From the NCBI GenBank assembly GCA_036490815.1, contig DASXDF010000013.1, positions 310,001 to 374,000 on the forward strand: a stretch of DNA of 64,000 bases. Direction: 5' to 3'. Origin of the DNA: Palsa-343 sp036490815 (GTDB taxonomy: Bacteria > Acidobacteriota > Terriglobia > Terriglobales > Acidobacteriaceae). Of this stretch, positions 1-9,509 are shown piece after piece. The notes under the pieces were generated by a model. The model ran no database searches. It saw nothing but the letters and a program-made list of their open reading frames with translations, and had not been told where the DNA came from. The first letter of the stretch is position 1, and every line of letters starts with the position of its first letter. The translations under genes were made by a program, and so were the position numbers.

Positions 1-321
1 CCACTTGCCTTCGCCGAAGGCTTCGACGGTGCCCTGATCGACGATGATGACTTCTTCGTTGAAGTGCCGATGCGGCGGATGCGATTGCTTATTGGGTTCG
101 AGCATGGTGGCGTGCACTTCGAGCTGGTCGAGGGTGGCCGTGGGCTGGCGAATGAACTGCCGGGCTTCGCCGACGTCCGATTTAACGGCGGGCACGGAAT
201 TCCAGTCGATGACGGTCCAGCCGAGGATGCCAGGTTTCGGGTCGGCGAGAGCAAAGGTGCAGCCGGTTCCTACGATGGAGAGAACAGCGATGGTGAGGTC
301 GCGACGGGTCAGCCATTTCAC
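1..321 (-). CDS. cupin-domain protein, exported (3' part missing)
   Basis: The gene runs off the left edge, so only the first 107 residues are visible. It starts at a GTG with GGAG eight bases upstream. Residues 6-7 are a twin arginine (TRRDLT) followed by a hydrophobic stretch to about residue 27, which suggests Tat or Sec export. A complete cupin motif 1 follows: H84, H86, E90 and G97 in HPPHRHFNEEVIIVDQG, the usual metal-binding beta-barrel signature. The second cupin motif lies outside the window. The substrate cannot be told. It is divergent from the sugar-acid block, so a role in carbohydrate metabolism is possible but only inferred. Confidence 0.8.
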   Translation of the reverse strand, partial: MKWLTRRDLTIAVLSIVGTGCTFALADPKPGILGWTVIDWNSVPAVKSDVGEARQFIRQPTATLDQLEVHATMLEPNKQSHPPHRHFNEEVIIVDQGTVEAFGEGKW

Positions 322-522
322 AGGAGGGTCTCCGGGGCAGCGTTGGGGAAAAAACCATTATGCTCCTGCGGACGGGATTGAAGTCGAGGAAATGATTTGT
401 GTTGCCAACAATATTGATTTGGAGGACGAAAGGGGAGCTTCTTCAGTGAGCAGTCGTGGAATGACATGGAGAAATGACGTTAGAGCAGATGGCCGGTTGC
501 CTTGGCGCTTGCCGCTCGTTCG

Positions 523-551
523 TTGACAGAGCGCAGAGCTCTAGATAAAGT
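523..551 (+). promoter_or_regulatory. sigma70-like promoter for the sugar-acid block
   Basis: TTGACA at 523-528 and TAAAGT at 546-551 are separated by 17 bases, close to the consensus layout, about 55 bases before the alpha-glucuronidase start. An 8-bp palindrome AGAGCTCT (535-542) lies in the spacer. No experimental support; called from sequence match only. Confidence 0.5.
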
Positions 552-586
552 GTGGGCCGCGTACTAAATAACGTGGAGCGCAGAGC
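529..586. repeat. 11-bp direct repeat flanking the -10 region
   Basis: GAGCGCAGAGC occurs at 529-539 and again at 576-586, a 47-bp period, one copy in the promoter spacer and one in the leader. It could be a pair of regulator sites or chance. Confidence 0.4.
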
Positions 587-607
587 GAAAGCTGAGGACC
601 CGCCGAA

Positions 608-2779
608 ATGATCGAGAGAAGCTGGATGGAACTCGTGAGGAAATCGCTGGCCGCATCTGCGGTTCTACTGCTGGGAACGTTCACTGCGTGGGGTAAGGCG
701 GACCAGGGCGGGAAGGTCGTCCTCGACACGCGTTTGACGATTGTCGTTGGGGCGGACGAGCCGGGGCCGGTACAACTGGCGGCGAAGGATCTGGCGGCGG
801 ATTTTGAGAAGGTGCTGGGGACGAAGCCGAGGATCGCGGAGCATGCGGGTGCGTCTGGGGCGACGGTGCTGATCGGTGAGGCGGCGAAGTTGCCGGAGGA
901 CAAGCGGCCGGCGAGCGTGACCGATCCAGAATCATTTTCGATTGCGGCATCGGGAAAGACCGTGGTGCTGGCGGGCGCGGATATGCGGGGCACGATGTAT
1001 GCGGTCTACCAGTTCTCGCAGGAATTTCTCGGGGTCGATCCGATGTATTACTGGACCGATCACGAGCCGGTGCGGAGAGCGCAGGTGGAAATTCCAGCGA
1101 CGCTGAACAAGGCTTATCCCGCGCCGGTTTTCAAGTATCGCGGGTTCTTCATCAACGATGAGGATTTGCTGACGGGATGGGCGCCGGGCGCGAAGGATCA
1201 TGCGGGGATTTCGCTGGAGTGCTGGAACAAGGTTTATGAGACGATCCTGCGGCTGAAGGGGAACATGGTGGTGCCGGGGACGTGGATTTTTCCCGACACT
1301 CCGCAGAATCGTTTGGCGGGAGAGCGGGGCTTAATCCTCACACAGCATCACGCAATTCCGCTGGGCGTGAACGTGGCGCGGTGGCCGAAGGATGTGCAGT
1401 ACAACTTCTCCACACACCCGGAAATTCTGGAGCGGGCGTGGAAAGATGCGGTAGCCGAGTATCCAAAGGATCAGGAGATTCTGTGGGCGGTGGGGCTGCG
1501 CGGGCTCTCGGACACGAGCTATGCGTCGATGGACACCAGCGTGGCGGGGAACGATCCGCTGCTGGGGGAGCGGATCAGCGCGGCGATCCGGGAGCAGATG
1601 AAGATTGTGCGCGCGGCGCATCCGGATGCGCAGTTTGTAACGGACCTGTGGCAGGAGGGTGCGCGGCTGGTGCAGGAGGGGTATCTGAAAATTCCGCCCG
1701 AGGTGATGACGGTATGGGCGGATGACGGGTACGGATACATCCAGGACAAAGGGCAGGTGGCGGCCGGACAGGGAACGTATTACCACGTGGCGATGATGAA
1801 CAATCGGACCAACCAGCTAACCGAGATGGTGCCGATTGAGCGCATCACGGAAGAAATGGGCCGCTATGTGAAGGCGAAGGCGACGGGATATTTTCTGGTG
1901 AACACGAGCGACATTCGTCCTTATACGCTGACGACGCGCGCGGTGATGGACTACGCATGGCTGGGAAAGTTGCCGGGCGCCGAGCAGGCGCCGGCCGGCT
2001 ACTACCGGCGCTATGCCGCGGAGGAGTTTGGCGAGAAAGCGGCCCCAGCGATTGCGGAAATGTACAAGGAGTACTTCGCTGCGCCGGCGCTGTTGAAGTC
2101 GGGACATCAGGGCGATCCACCGCGTGAATACGGCGACCAGATTTATCACACTGAAGGCCGGCAGATGCTGGAGACCTGGATGGTGGACTCGCCGCTGTAT
2201 GCGCTTCCTGGCCAGTCGCCGAAGTGGACGGTTCCTCGGCTGATTGGGGAAGGTTTTGGTCCGCCCGCGTTCGGCGGAAAGCCGTGGCTGAGCACGACGG
2301 CGGCCAGGGAGATTCAGCAATGTGGTGATGCGCAGGCTCGGTGGGACTCGGTTTGGAAGAAGGCGGTCGCCGCGGAGGCGCTGGTTCCACCGGCACGGCG
2401 GCCGTTCTACCAGGCATCTGTGCTGACAATGGTGACAATCAATCGCGAAAGTAACGAGATGTTGCTGGATATCTCGAAATCGATTGAGGACGCGCAGAAC
2501 GGGAAGACGGCAGAGGCGCAGCAGGAGGCGGCGGATGCTTTGATCGCCGTCGGGGAAGTCCACAAGGCGCAGGCGGCGGCGGAATATGGCAAGTGGAAGA
2601 ACTGGTATCGAGGCGACTGGCTGACGGGCGTGTACCGGACGCAGCAAACGCTGGAGGCATATGCGGCGTTTCTGAAGGATCCGCTGACCCACCTGTCTCC
2701 GCCGATTGCGTGGAGCGGGTGGGAGGCTTACTACCACATCATGATGTACGAAGGAGACCGGTCGGCGGACGTGCAGTAA
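608..2779 (+). CDS. GH115-family alpha-glucuronidase, secreted
   Basis: Exported glycosidase resembling GH115, the family that removes (4-O-methyl-)glucuronic acid side chains from xylan. Residues 1-35 form a signal peptide with a hydrophobic stretch around LAASAVLLLG. The N-terminal domain (about 40-160) and the barrel follow, with family-like segments around YRGFFINDEDLLTGW and ILWAVGLRGLSD. At 723 aa it is shorter than many GH115 proteins and stops right after the helical region, with no obvious C-terminal beta domain. The start could instead be the ATG at 626, which sits closer to a GAGAG. It heads a run of plus-strand genes for sugar-acid uptake and oxidation, which supports a role in glucuronoxylan use. 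Family is fairly sure; substrate is inferred. Confidence 0.82.
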   Translation: MIERSWMELVRKSLAASAVLLLGTFTAWGKADQGGKVVLDTRLTIVVGADEPGPVQLAAKDLAADFEKVLGTKPRIAEHAGASGATVLIGEAAKLPEDKRPASVTDPESFSIAASGKTVVLAGADMRGTMYAVYQFSQEFLGVDPMYYWTDHEPVRRAQVEIPATLNKAYPAPVFKYRGFFINDEDLLTGWAPGAKDHAGISLECWNKVYETILRLKGNMVVPGTWIFPDTPQNRLAGERGLILTQHHAIPLGVNVARWPKDVQYNFSTHPEILERAWKDAVAEYPKDQEILWAVGLRGLSDTSYASMDTSVAGNDPLLGERISAAIREQMKIVRAAHPDAQFVTDLWQEGARLVQEGYLKIPPEVMTVWADDGYGYIQDKGQVAAGQGTYYHVAMMNNRTNQLTEMVPIERITEEMGRYVKAKATGYFLVNTSDIRPYTLTTRAVMDYAWLGKLPGAEQAPAGYYRRYAAEEFGEKAAPAIAEMYKEYFAAPALLKSGHQGDPPREYGDQIYHTEGRQMLETWMVDSPLYALPGQSPKWTVPRLIGEGFGPPAFGGKPWLSTTAAREIQQCGDAQARWDSVWKKAVAAEALVPPARRPFYQASVLTMVTINRESNEMLLDISKSIEDAQNGKTAEAQQEAADALIAVGEVHKAQAAAEYGKWKNWYRGDWLTGVYRTQQTLEAYAAFLKDPLTHLSPPIAWSGWEAYYHIMMYEGDRSADVQ

Positions 2780-2884
2780 AACATCTAACGGCAAACTGCC
2801 GCGGATGCCGGACGATTCTCCTTTAGAATGTGCGCTGGAAAACGAACCGATCCTGCGCTGCTCTGAAAGGAAATTCTGCTCGCC

Positions 2885-5800
2885 ATGGCCCTTCGTATTG
2901 GAAGACGTTCTCTCTACCGCTCCCTTCTTGTTGCTGTTGGCCTGGCCGCGGTCCTGGCGCCCGCCTCGTTTCTGGTTGCGCAGGACTCGGGCCCGATGCC
3001 GGACATGCGCTGGCGCATGATTGGGCCGTTCCGCGGGGGCCGTACGCGCGCGGTTGCCGGCGTGGCCGATCAGCCAAATGTGTTCTATATCGGGCAGGTC
3101 GATGGCGGAGTGTGGAAGTCGACGGACTACGGGCGGACGTGGGCTCCGATCTTCGATGCTCAGGATACGCAGTCGATTGGAGCGCTCGCGGTTGCGCCGT
3201 CGAACAGCGCGATTGTGTATGCGGCGAGCGGCGAGGGGCTGCATCGTCCTGATCTTTCGGTAGGCGATGGAATTTACCGGTCGGAGGATGCGGGAAAGAC
3301 CTGGACGCATCTGGGGCTGCGTGGGGGCGAGCAGATTCCGGCCATGGCGGTGGATCCGACGAATCCTAACCGGCTGTTTGCGGCGGTGCTGGGACATCCA
3401 TATGGGCCGAATGAGGAGCGTGGAATTTTCCGCTCCGATGACGGCGGGAAGAACTGGAAGAAGGTGCTCTACAAGGGCGATCGGATCGGGGGATCGGACG
3501 TCGTGCTCGATCCGAAGAATCCGCGCATTGTTTACGCGTCGCTGTGGGAGGACACGCTGGGGCCGTGGGAGGATGCGAATCAGTATTCGGGCACGGGCGG
3601 CGGGCTCTTCAAGTCGGTGGATGGTGGGGCGACATGGAAGCCGCTGACCAAAGGGCTGCCGGAGGGGCTGGAACAGATCAACGTGGCCGTGGCGGCGAGC
3701 AATCCGCAACGGCTGTATGCGACCCTGCAGTTCAAGTCGGAGGGCGGTGAGAGTTATGCATCGGGGCGAGGGCTGGGCGTATACCGCTCCGACGATGCGG
3801 GCGAGAGCTGGGTGAAGATCACGGACGATCCCCGGCCTGCAATGAAAATTGGCGGCGGTGATTTGTCAGTTCCGGTGGTTGATCCGAAGGATCCAGATGT
3901 ACTTTATGTAACCAGCATTGTTACGTGTAAATCGAGTGATGGTGGAAAGACGTGGATCAGCCTGCGGGGAGCACCGGGCGGGGACGATTACCAGAACATG
4001 TGGATCAACCCGAAGAACCCGCAGATTATTTTGCTGGTGGCGGATCAGGGCGCGGTGATCAGCGTGAACGGCGGCGAAACCTGGGGTTCCTGGTATAACC
4101 AGCCGACAGCGCAGCTGTATCACGTGGCTGCGACGAATTCATTTCCGTATCTGGTATGCGCGGGGCAACAGGAGAGCGGTTCGGTATGCACGTCGTCACG
4201 CGGCAACGACGGATACATTTCGTTTCGTGAATGGCATCCCGCGGGGATTATCGAATACGGATATGCGGCGCCCGATCCGCTGCATCCGGAGATCATTTAC
4301 GGAGCGGGTCGGACGGAGGTATCGCGCTACAACAGCATCACCGGCGAGGTGGAGAACGTAACGCCATTGCCCACGCGAAAGCGCGACTTCCGCGCCGATC
4401 GCAGCGAGCCGATTCTGTTTTCGCCGGTCGATCCACACACGATGTATTACGCATCGAACCATCTGTTCAAGACCACGGACCACGGGCACACGTGGCAGAC
4501 CATCAGCGGCGACCTGAGCCGGGAGCAGAGTGGACAGCCGGAATCGCTGCCGACATTGCCGGCTGAGCAGCAGGCGCAGCGGCGCGGGGTGATCTATTCG
4601 GTCGCGGCTTCATACAAGACAACGCAGACGATTTGGGCGGGGACGGACGATGGGCTGGTGTGGATCACGCGCGATGGCGGGGCGAACTGGGCGAACATCA
4701 CGCCGCCGGGGCTGACGCCGTGGAGCAAGATTGCGCAGATCGACGCATCACGCTTCGACGATGACACGGCATATGTGGCGGTGAATCGGATGCGCATCGA
4801 CGATATGAAGCCATATGCATTTCGCACGCACGATGGCGGTAAGACGTGGCAGTCGATCAGCGCGGGGCTGCCCGACGATACACCGGTGGATGCGGTGCGC
4901 GCCGATCCTGTGCAGACGGGGTTGCTGTACGCCGCGACGGAGCGCGCGGTGTGGGCGTCGTTCGATGACGGAGCGCACTGGCGGCCGATCCAGTACAACC
5001 TGCCGCACACGTCGATGCGCGATGTGCTGGTAAAGGATGACGATCTGGTGGTGGCAACACATGGCCGGTCGTTCTGGATCCTCGACGACGTGGCGCCGTT
5101 GCGGGAGATAGCGGCGCAGGCCGGGGAGAAAGCGGCGATGCTGTTCAAGCCTGCGGATGCATGGCGCGTGCGGGACATGGAGTATACCGACACGCCGCTG
5201 CCGCCGGATGAGCCGATGGGGGAGAATCCGCCGGACGGAGCGTTGATCGACTACAACCTGGCGGCGAACGCACAGGAAGTGACGCTGGAGGTGCTGGATC
5301 GCGACGGGAAAGTGCTGCGCCGCTATTCGAGCAAGGATCCTTTGACACCGACACCGGAGGAGATGAAGAAGAATCTGATTCCGCCGTACTGGCCGTTGGT
5401 GCATCGGCCGATGGCGGTGACGGCGGGGATGCATCGCTGGCTGTGGGATTTGCGATCGACGACGCCGACGGCGACGCGGTATAGCTATCCGATTTCCGCC
5501 GTGCCTTACAAGACGCCGCTGAACCCGCAGGGACCGCTGGTACTGGCGGGGACGTATACGGTGCGGCTGACGGTGGATGGGCACAGCGAGACGCAAACGC
5601 TGACGGTAAAGATGGATCCTCGAGTCCACACGGCGCCTTCGGATCTGGAGGCTCTGCACACCGCGCAGATGAGCATGGCGGAGGATCTGGACCATGTGGC
5701 GAAGGCCGATCTGGCGGCGCATGCGGCGACGGAACAGATCAATGCGCCGCAGAATGCATCGCTGGCAACGGAGCTGAATCCCTACCGCGATGCGCTGAAG

Positions 5801-6091
5801 GCGTTGGTGAGTGGGGATGCGGCGAAGCATCGGCCGGGGCTCGACGAGGTGAACGGGGAGACGGGGCAACTGTACGGTGAACTGGAGCGGGCCGATGGTG
5901 TTCCGACGGAGGCGTTGATGGCGGCGGTGGCGCACACCCAGGATGAGGTGAAGGATGTCCTTCCCGGGTGGGATGATTTCCAGCAAAACCAACTGCCGGC
6001 GCTGAATAAGGTGCTCGAGGCTGCACACCACGCGCGGATTAATCTGACGAAGCCTCCGGATGATATGCCGGAGGAAGGCGACGTGGACTGA
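2885..6091 (+). CDS. secreted BNR/sortilin-like beta-propeller protein
   Basis: A 1,068-aa protein with a signal peptide (cleavage near FLVAQD) and many BNR/Asp-box repeats of the type SxDxGxTW, for example STDYGRTW, SEDAGKTW, SDDGGKNW, SVDGGATW and THDGGKTW, spread over about residues 60-720. These form one or two beta-propellers like those of VPS10/sortilin and sialidase-like 'glycosyl hydrolase' proteins. The last 300 residues form a separate C-terminal part, including a beta-rich stretch and a helical tail with an acidic end. Such proteins are common in Acidobacteriota and Bacteroidota but no reaction is established, so no enzyme name is justified. It sits 105 bp after the alpha-glucuronidase and before the transporter. 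Confidence 0.8.
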   Translation: MALRIGRRSLYRSLLVAVGLAAVLAPASFLVAQDSGPMPDMRWRMIGPFRGGRTRAVAGVADQPNVFYIGQVDGGVWKSTDYGRTWAPIFDAQDTQSIGALAVAPSNSAIVYAASGEGLHRPDLSVGDGIYRSEDAGKTWTHLGLRGGEQIPAMAVDPTNPNRLFAAVLGHPYGPNEERGIFRSDDGGKNWKKVLYKGDRIGGSDVVLDPKNPRIVYASLWEDTLGPWEDANQYSGTGGGLFKSVDGGATWKPLTKGLPEGLEQINVAVAASNPQRLYATLQFKSEGGESYASGRGLGVYRSDDAGESWVKITDDPRPAMKIGGGDLSVPVVDPKDPDVLYVTSIVTCKSSDGGKTWISLRGAPGGDDYQNMWINPKNPQIILLVADQGAVISVNGGETWGSWYNQPTAQLYHVAATNSFPYLVCAGQQESGSVCTSSRGNDGYISFREWHPAGIIEYGYAAPDPLHPEIIYGAGRTEVSRYNSITGEVENVTPLPTRKRDFRADRSEPILFSPVDPHTMYYASNHLFKTTDHGHTWQTISGDLSREQSGQPESLPTLPAEQQAQRRGVIYSVAASYKTTQTIWAGTDDGLVWITRDGGANWANITPPGLTPWSKIAQIDASRFDDDTAYVAVNRMRIDDMKPYAFRTHDGGKTWQSISAGLPDDTPVDAVRADPVQTGLLYAATERAVWASFDDGAHWRPIQYNLPHTSMRDVLVKDDDLVVATHGRSFWILDDVAPLREIAAQAGEKAAMLFKPADAWRVRDMEYTDTPLPPDEPMGENPPDGALIDYNLAANAQEVTLEVLDRDGKVLRRYSSKDPLTPTPEEMKKNLIPPYWPLVHRPMAVTAGMHRWLWDLRSTTPTATRYSYPISAVPYKTPLNPQGPLVLAGTYTVRLTVDGHSETQTLTVKMDPRVHTAPSDLEALHTAQMSMAEDLDHVAKADLAAHAATEQINAPQNASLATELNPYRDALKALVSGDAAKHRPGLDEVNGETGQLYGELERADGVPTEALMAAVAHTQDEVKDVLPGWDDFQQNQLPALNKVLEAAHHARINLTKPPDDMPEEGDVD

Positions 6092-6211
6092 GGGACCGGG
6101 TCGGCGATCAGCGTTCCAGGGCACGGACGGCTGCGTTCCGCGATGTGATCTACTGAGTTGCCCGGGAGCAGGGCGGCACGAGCGCTTGCGACCGCAGGAA
6201 GCGCGCTGCCT

Positions 6212-7507
6212 ATGGATGCGATGAATCGTAGCGAAGCCGATCTGCGCAAGCGCTGGACGCGCGTTCTGCCGGCGGTCTTCGTCACGTACAGCCTTGCGTA
6301 TCTTGACCGCGCCAACTATGGATTTGGCGCGGCCGCGGGGCTGGCGCAGACCCTGCACATCAGCGAGTACCAGTCCGCGTTGCTGGGATCCTTATTTTTT
6401 CTGGGATATTTTCTACCGCAGCTGCCGGGAGTCATTCTGGTGCAACGGTACAGCGCCCGCTGGCTGATTTTCGGAGCGCTGGTGGCGTGGGGCGCTTGTG
6501 CGGCGCTGACGGGGGTGATCCGCAGCTTCTGGTTGCTGGCTCTGGATCGAACCCTGCTGGGGATGGCGGAGAGTTTTGTTTTTCCGGCACTGCTGATCCT
6601 GCTCACGCGGTGGTTTACCAAGCCGGAGCGGTCGCGCGCCAATTCGCTGATGATTCTGGCGAACCCGGTGACGGTGCTGTGGATGTCGGCGCTGACGGGA
6701 TTTCTGATCCATGCCTGGGGATGGCAGGTGGCGTTCATCCTGGAGGGCATGGTCGCGGTGGTGTGGGGATTTTTCTGGCTGGTGCTGATGCGGGATCGGC
6801 CGGCGGAGTCGGTGTGGCTCAGCCGGGAAGCGCGCATGGAGCTGGAAAGGGTTCTTGAAAAGGAACAGCAGCAGTTGCCGCAATTCGCAAACTTCTGGGC
6901 TGCTTTCCGCGAGCGCAATGTGGTGCGGCTCTGCATCAACTATTTCTTCTGGAGCGTGGGGATTTACGGATTTGTCCTGTGGCTTCCGGTTGTGATTCGT
7001 AACGCGACCAAAGCAGAGATGGGCGCGACCGGCTTGATCGCGGCGGTGCCGTATCTGGTGGCAGTTTTTGTGATGCTGGCGGTGTCGCATTACTCCGATC
7101 GCACCGGACAACGGAGAAAGTATGTTTGGCCGCTGCTGATGCTGGGCGGAGTGGCGCTGGCCGGATCGTATTTCAGCGTGGATCGGTCGTTCACGGTGGC
7201 GTATGTGTGCCTGATTGTTTCGGCCAGCTGCATGTACGCACCATACGGACCGTTTTGGGCTACGGTGCCTGAGTTGCTGCCGCGCAATGTAGCGGGCGAG
7301 ACGATGGCGCTGATCAACAGCGTTGGGGCGCTCGGTGGATTTTTCGGGACCTTCTTTGTGCGCATGCTGCAGGTGCTGACGAAGAGCTCGGCAGCCGGTT
7401 TCTTACTGATGGCGGTGTCGCTTATTCTGGCGGGAGGCGTGCTGCTGGGAATGAACCCGCCCGCTCCGGCAGATGCGCTTCGCGCCGATGTGCCTGCGGA
7501 GCAGTGA
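6212..7507 (+). CDS. MFS transporter, ACS family (sugar-acid uptake)
   Basis: Predicted inner-membrane major facilitator with about 12 hydrophobic helices and 431 residues. The early motif SLAYLDRANYGFG matches the anion:cation symporter family, which includes hexuronate, galactarate and tartrate carriers (typical YxDRxNxS pattern). The reading frame is open upstream to a TTG at 6158, but the ATG at 6212 (or 6221) directly before the charged N-terminus of the first helix is more likely, with AGGA upstream. It lies directly before the xylonate dehydratase, so it probably imports an aldonate or uronate. The exact substrate is inference. Confidence 0.85.
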   Translation: MDAMNRSEADLRKRWTRVLPAVFVTYSLAYLDRANYGFGAAAGLAQTLHISEYQSALLGSLFFLGYFLPQLPGVILVQRYSARWLIFGALVAWGACAALTGVIRSFWLLALDRTLLGMAESFVFPALLILLTRWFTKPERSRANSLMILANPVTVLWMSALTGFLIHAWGWQVAFILEGMVAVVWGFFWLVLMRDRPAESVWLSREARMELERVLEKEQQQLPQFANFWAAFRERNVVRLCINYFFWSVGIYGFVLWLPVVIRNATKAEMGATGLIAAVPYLVAVFVMLAVSHYSDRTGQRRKYVWPLLMLGGVALAGSYFSVDRSFTVAYVCLIVSASCMYAPYGPFWATVPELLPRNVAGETMALINSVGALGGFFGTFFVRMLQVLTKSSAAGFLLMAVSLILAGGVLLGMNPPAPADALRADVPAEQ

Positions 7508-7517
7508 TCTGGAGAAG

Positions 7518-9509
7518 ATGACTTCAATGAGAGCGATCAGCGCGAGTGACGTACTGGAATCGCGAGATTTAGATCTCGGCGCAGTGCAGACTCACGCGCG
7601 CGGACCTGCGGGTGCGCTTCCGCTAAGCGCGGCGATGTTGCTGACCGAGCCTTCGGGAAATTTGTTCGGGTTAACAATGAATGCCGGCATGGGATGGGAT
7701 CCGGCGCGCATGGGAGGGCCCGAGGTTCTGATCCTGAGCACGCATGGCGGTTTGCGCGCGGCGGATGGGACGCCGATTGCGCTGGGGTTTCACACCGGAC
7801 ATTGGGAAGTGGGATTGCTGGTTGCCGAAGCGGCGCGGGCGTTGAAGGATATGGATGCGGTTCCGTTTGCGGGAGCGGTGACGGATCCGTGCGATGGGCG
7901 GACGCAGGGGACCGAGGGAATGCTGGACTCTCTGCCGTATCGGAACGATGCGGCGATTGTGTTGCGGCGGCTGATGCGGTCGCTGCCGACGCGGGCCGGC
8001 GTGCTGGGCATAGCAACGTGCGACAAGGGACTGCCGGCGATGATGATGGCGCTGGCGTCGCAAGGGGAGTTGCCGACAGTACTGATTCCTGGCGGCGTGA
8101 CGCTGCTGCCGGAAGAAGGCGAGGACGCCGGGAAGATTCAGACCATCGGAGCACGATTTGCGCAGGGGCAGATCACGCTGGATTACGCTGCGGAAGTTGG
8201 GTGCAGGGCGTGCGCGTCGCCAGGCGGAGGGTGCCAGTTCCTGGGAACGGCCGCGACGTCACAGGTGATTGCGGAAGCGCTGGGACTGGCGCTGCCGCAC
8301 ACCGCGCTGGCGCCGTCGGGACAGCCGGTGTGGCTGGATGCTGCTGCGCGGTCGGCCGCCGCGCTGCTGCGGTTGCGGCAAATGAAGGTGGGCACGCGTG
8401 ACATCCTGACGCAGGCGGCATTTGAAAACGCGATGGTGGTGCATGCGGCGTTTGGCGGGTCGACGAATTTGCTGCTGCATGTGCCGGCGATTGCGCATGC
8501 AGCGGGGCGGCGGCGGCCTGTCGCTGAAGATTGGATCCGCGTGAATCGCCAGGTGCCGCGGATTGTGGATGCGCTGCCGAATGGGCCACGAAATTTTGCG
8601 ACGGTGCAGGTGTTTCTGGCGGGCGGCGTGCCGGAGGTGATGCTTCATCTGCGTGCGTCGGGGCTGCTGGATACGAAGAATATGACGGTGGCCGGCGTGA
8701 CTCTGGGAGACTGCCTGGATTGGTGGGAACAGAGCGAGCGGCGGCGCGCGCTGCGGAAGAGCCTGCGGGAGCGGGATGGGATCGATGCCGATGACGTGAT
8801 TTTGTCGCCGGATCGGGCTCGTGCGCGAGGGCTGACGTCGACCGTATGTTTTCCCACGGGCAATCTGGCTCCGCAAGGATCAGTGGTAAAGAGTACGGCG
8901 ATTGATCCTGGCCTGATCGGCGAAGATGGTGTGTTTCTGCATCGTGGCCCGGCGCGGGTGTTCACGCTGGAGAGCGAGTCGATCGAGGCGATTCGCAAAG
9001 GTCACATCGGCGCAGGGGACGTCATCGTATTGATGTGCTGCGGTCCAAAGGGCGCGGGGATGCAGGAGATTTATCAGATCACCGCGGCCCTGAAGGCGTT
9101 GCCGCACTGCCGTCATGTTGCCTTGCTGACGGATGGGCGGTTCAGCGGCGTTTCGACAGGGGCTTGCATCGGGCATATTTCCCCGGAGGCATTGGCGGGA
9201 GGACCGCTGGGAAAGATTCAGGAGGGCGACCTGATCGAGGTTCGCATCGATCGGCGGAAACTGAGTGCCACGGTGAATCTGGTGGGCGAGAGCGGAGAGG
9301 AATTTAAAGCGGAGGAGGGAGCGCGGCGGCTGGGGTTGCGGGCGTCGCGTGCGGATCTGCGACCGCATCCTGCGCTTCCGGACGATACGCGCCTCTGGGC
9401 GGCGATGGTGGAAGCCAGCGGCGGCATCTGGGGCGGGTGCGTTTACGATGTCGATGCGATTACGGCGCGGCTGGCGAGCGCTGAAGCGGAAGCGAAGGAG
9501 AGAGTGTGA
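7518..9509 (+). CDS. yjhG: D-xylonate dehydratase, YjhG/YagF type (IlvD/Edd family)
   Basis: Dehydrates D-xylonate to 2-keto-3-deoxy-D-xylonate. It aligns by eye along its full 663 residues with E. coli YjhG/YagF (about 655 aa), including the N-terminal THA-GP-G-LPL region, the DPCDGRTQGT segment, ATCDKGLPA and CRACASPGGGCQFLGTA. These carry the cysteines expected for the iron-sulfur cluster of IlvD/Edd dehydratases. The C-terminal signature DARFSG-like TDGRFSGVSTGACIGH is present. The frame is open to an ATG at 7473 inside the transporter gene, but ATG 7518 or 7527 after GGAG is more likely. The stop overlaps the GTG start of the next gene, indicating translational coupling. This is one of the firmest calls in the window. 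Confidence 0.93.
   Translation: MTSMRAISASDVLESRDLDLGAVQTHARGPAGALPLSAAMLLTEPSGNLFGLTMNAGMGWDPARMGGPEVLILSTHGGLRAADGTPIALGFHTGHWEVGLLVAEAARALKDMDAVPFAGAVTDPCDGRTQGTEGMLDSLPYRNDAAIVLRRLMRSLPTRAGVLGIATCDKGLPAMMMALASQGELPTVLIPGGVTLLPEEGEDAGKIQTIGARFAQGQITLDYAAEVGCRACASPGGGCQFLGTAATSQVIAEALGLALPHTALAPSGQPVWLDAAARSAAALLRLRQMKVGTRDILTQAAFENAMVVHAAFGGSTNLLLHVPAIAHAAGRRRPVAEDWIRVNRQVPRIVDALPNGPRNFATVQVFLAGGVPEVMLHLRASGLLDTKNMTVAGVTLGDCLDWWEQSERRRALRKSLRERDGIDADDVILSPDRARARGLTSTVCFPTGNLAPQGSVVKSTAIDPGLIGEDGVFLHRGPARVFTLESESIEAIRKGHIGAGDVIVLMCCGPKGAGMQEIYQITAALKALPHCRHVALLTDGRFSGVSTGACIGHISPEALAGGPLGKIQEGDLIEVRIDRRKLSATVNLVGESGEEFKAEEGARRLGLRASRADLRPHPALPDDTRLWAAMVEASGGIWGGCVYDVDAITARLASAEAEAKERV

Noticed and set aside
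1817..3709. Long minus-strand open frame of 630 codons opposite the glycosidase and BNR genes
   Set aside because: It is arginine/histidine-rich, has no ribosome binding site or known motif, and lies antisense to two genes with clear families; typical GC-rich shadow frame.
4748..6358. Minus-strand open frame of 536 codons opposite the BNR gene
   Set aside because: Composition is dominated by Arg, His, Pro and Gln with no domain; antisense to a well-supported gene.
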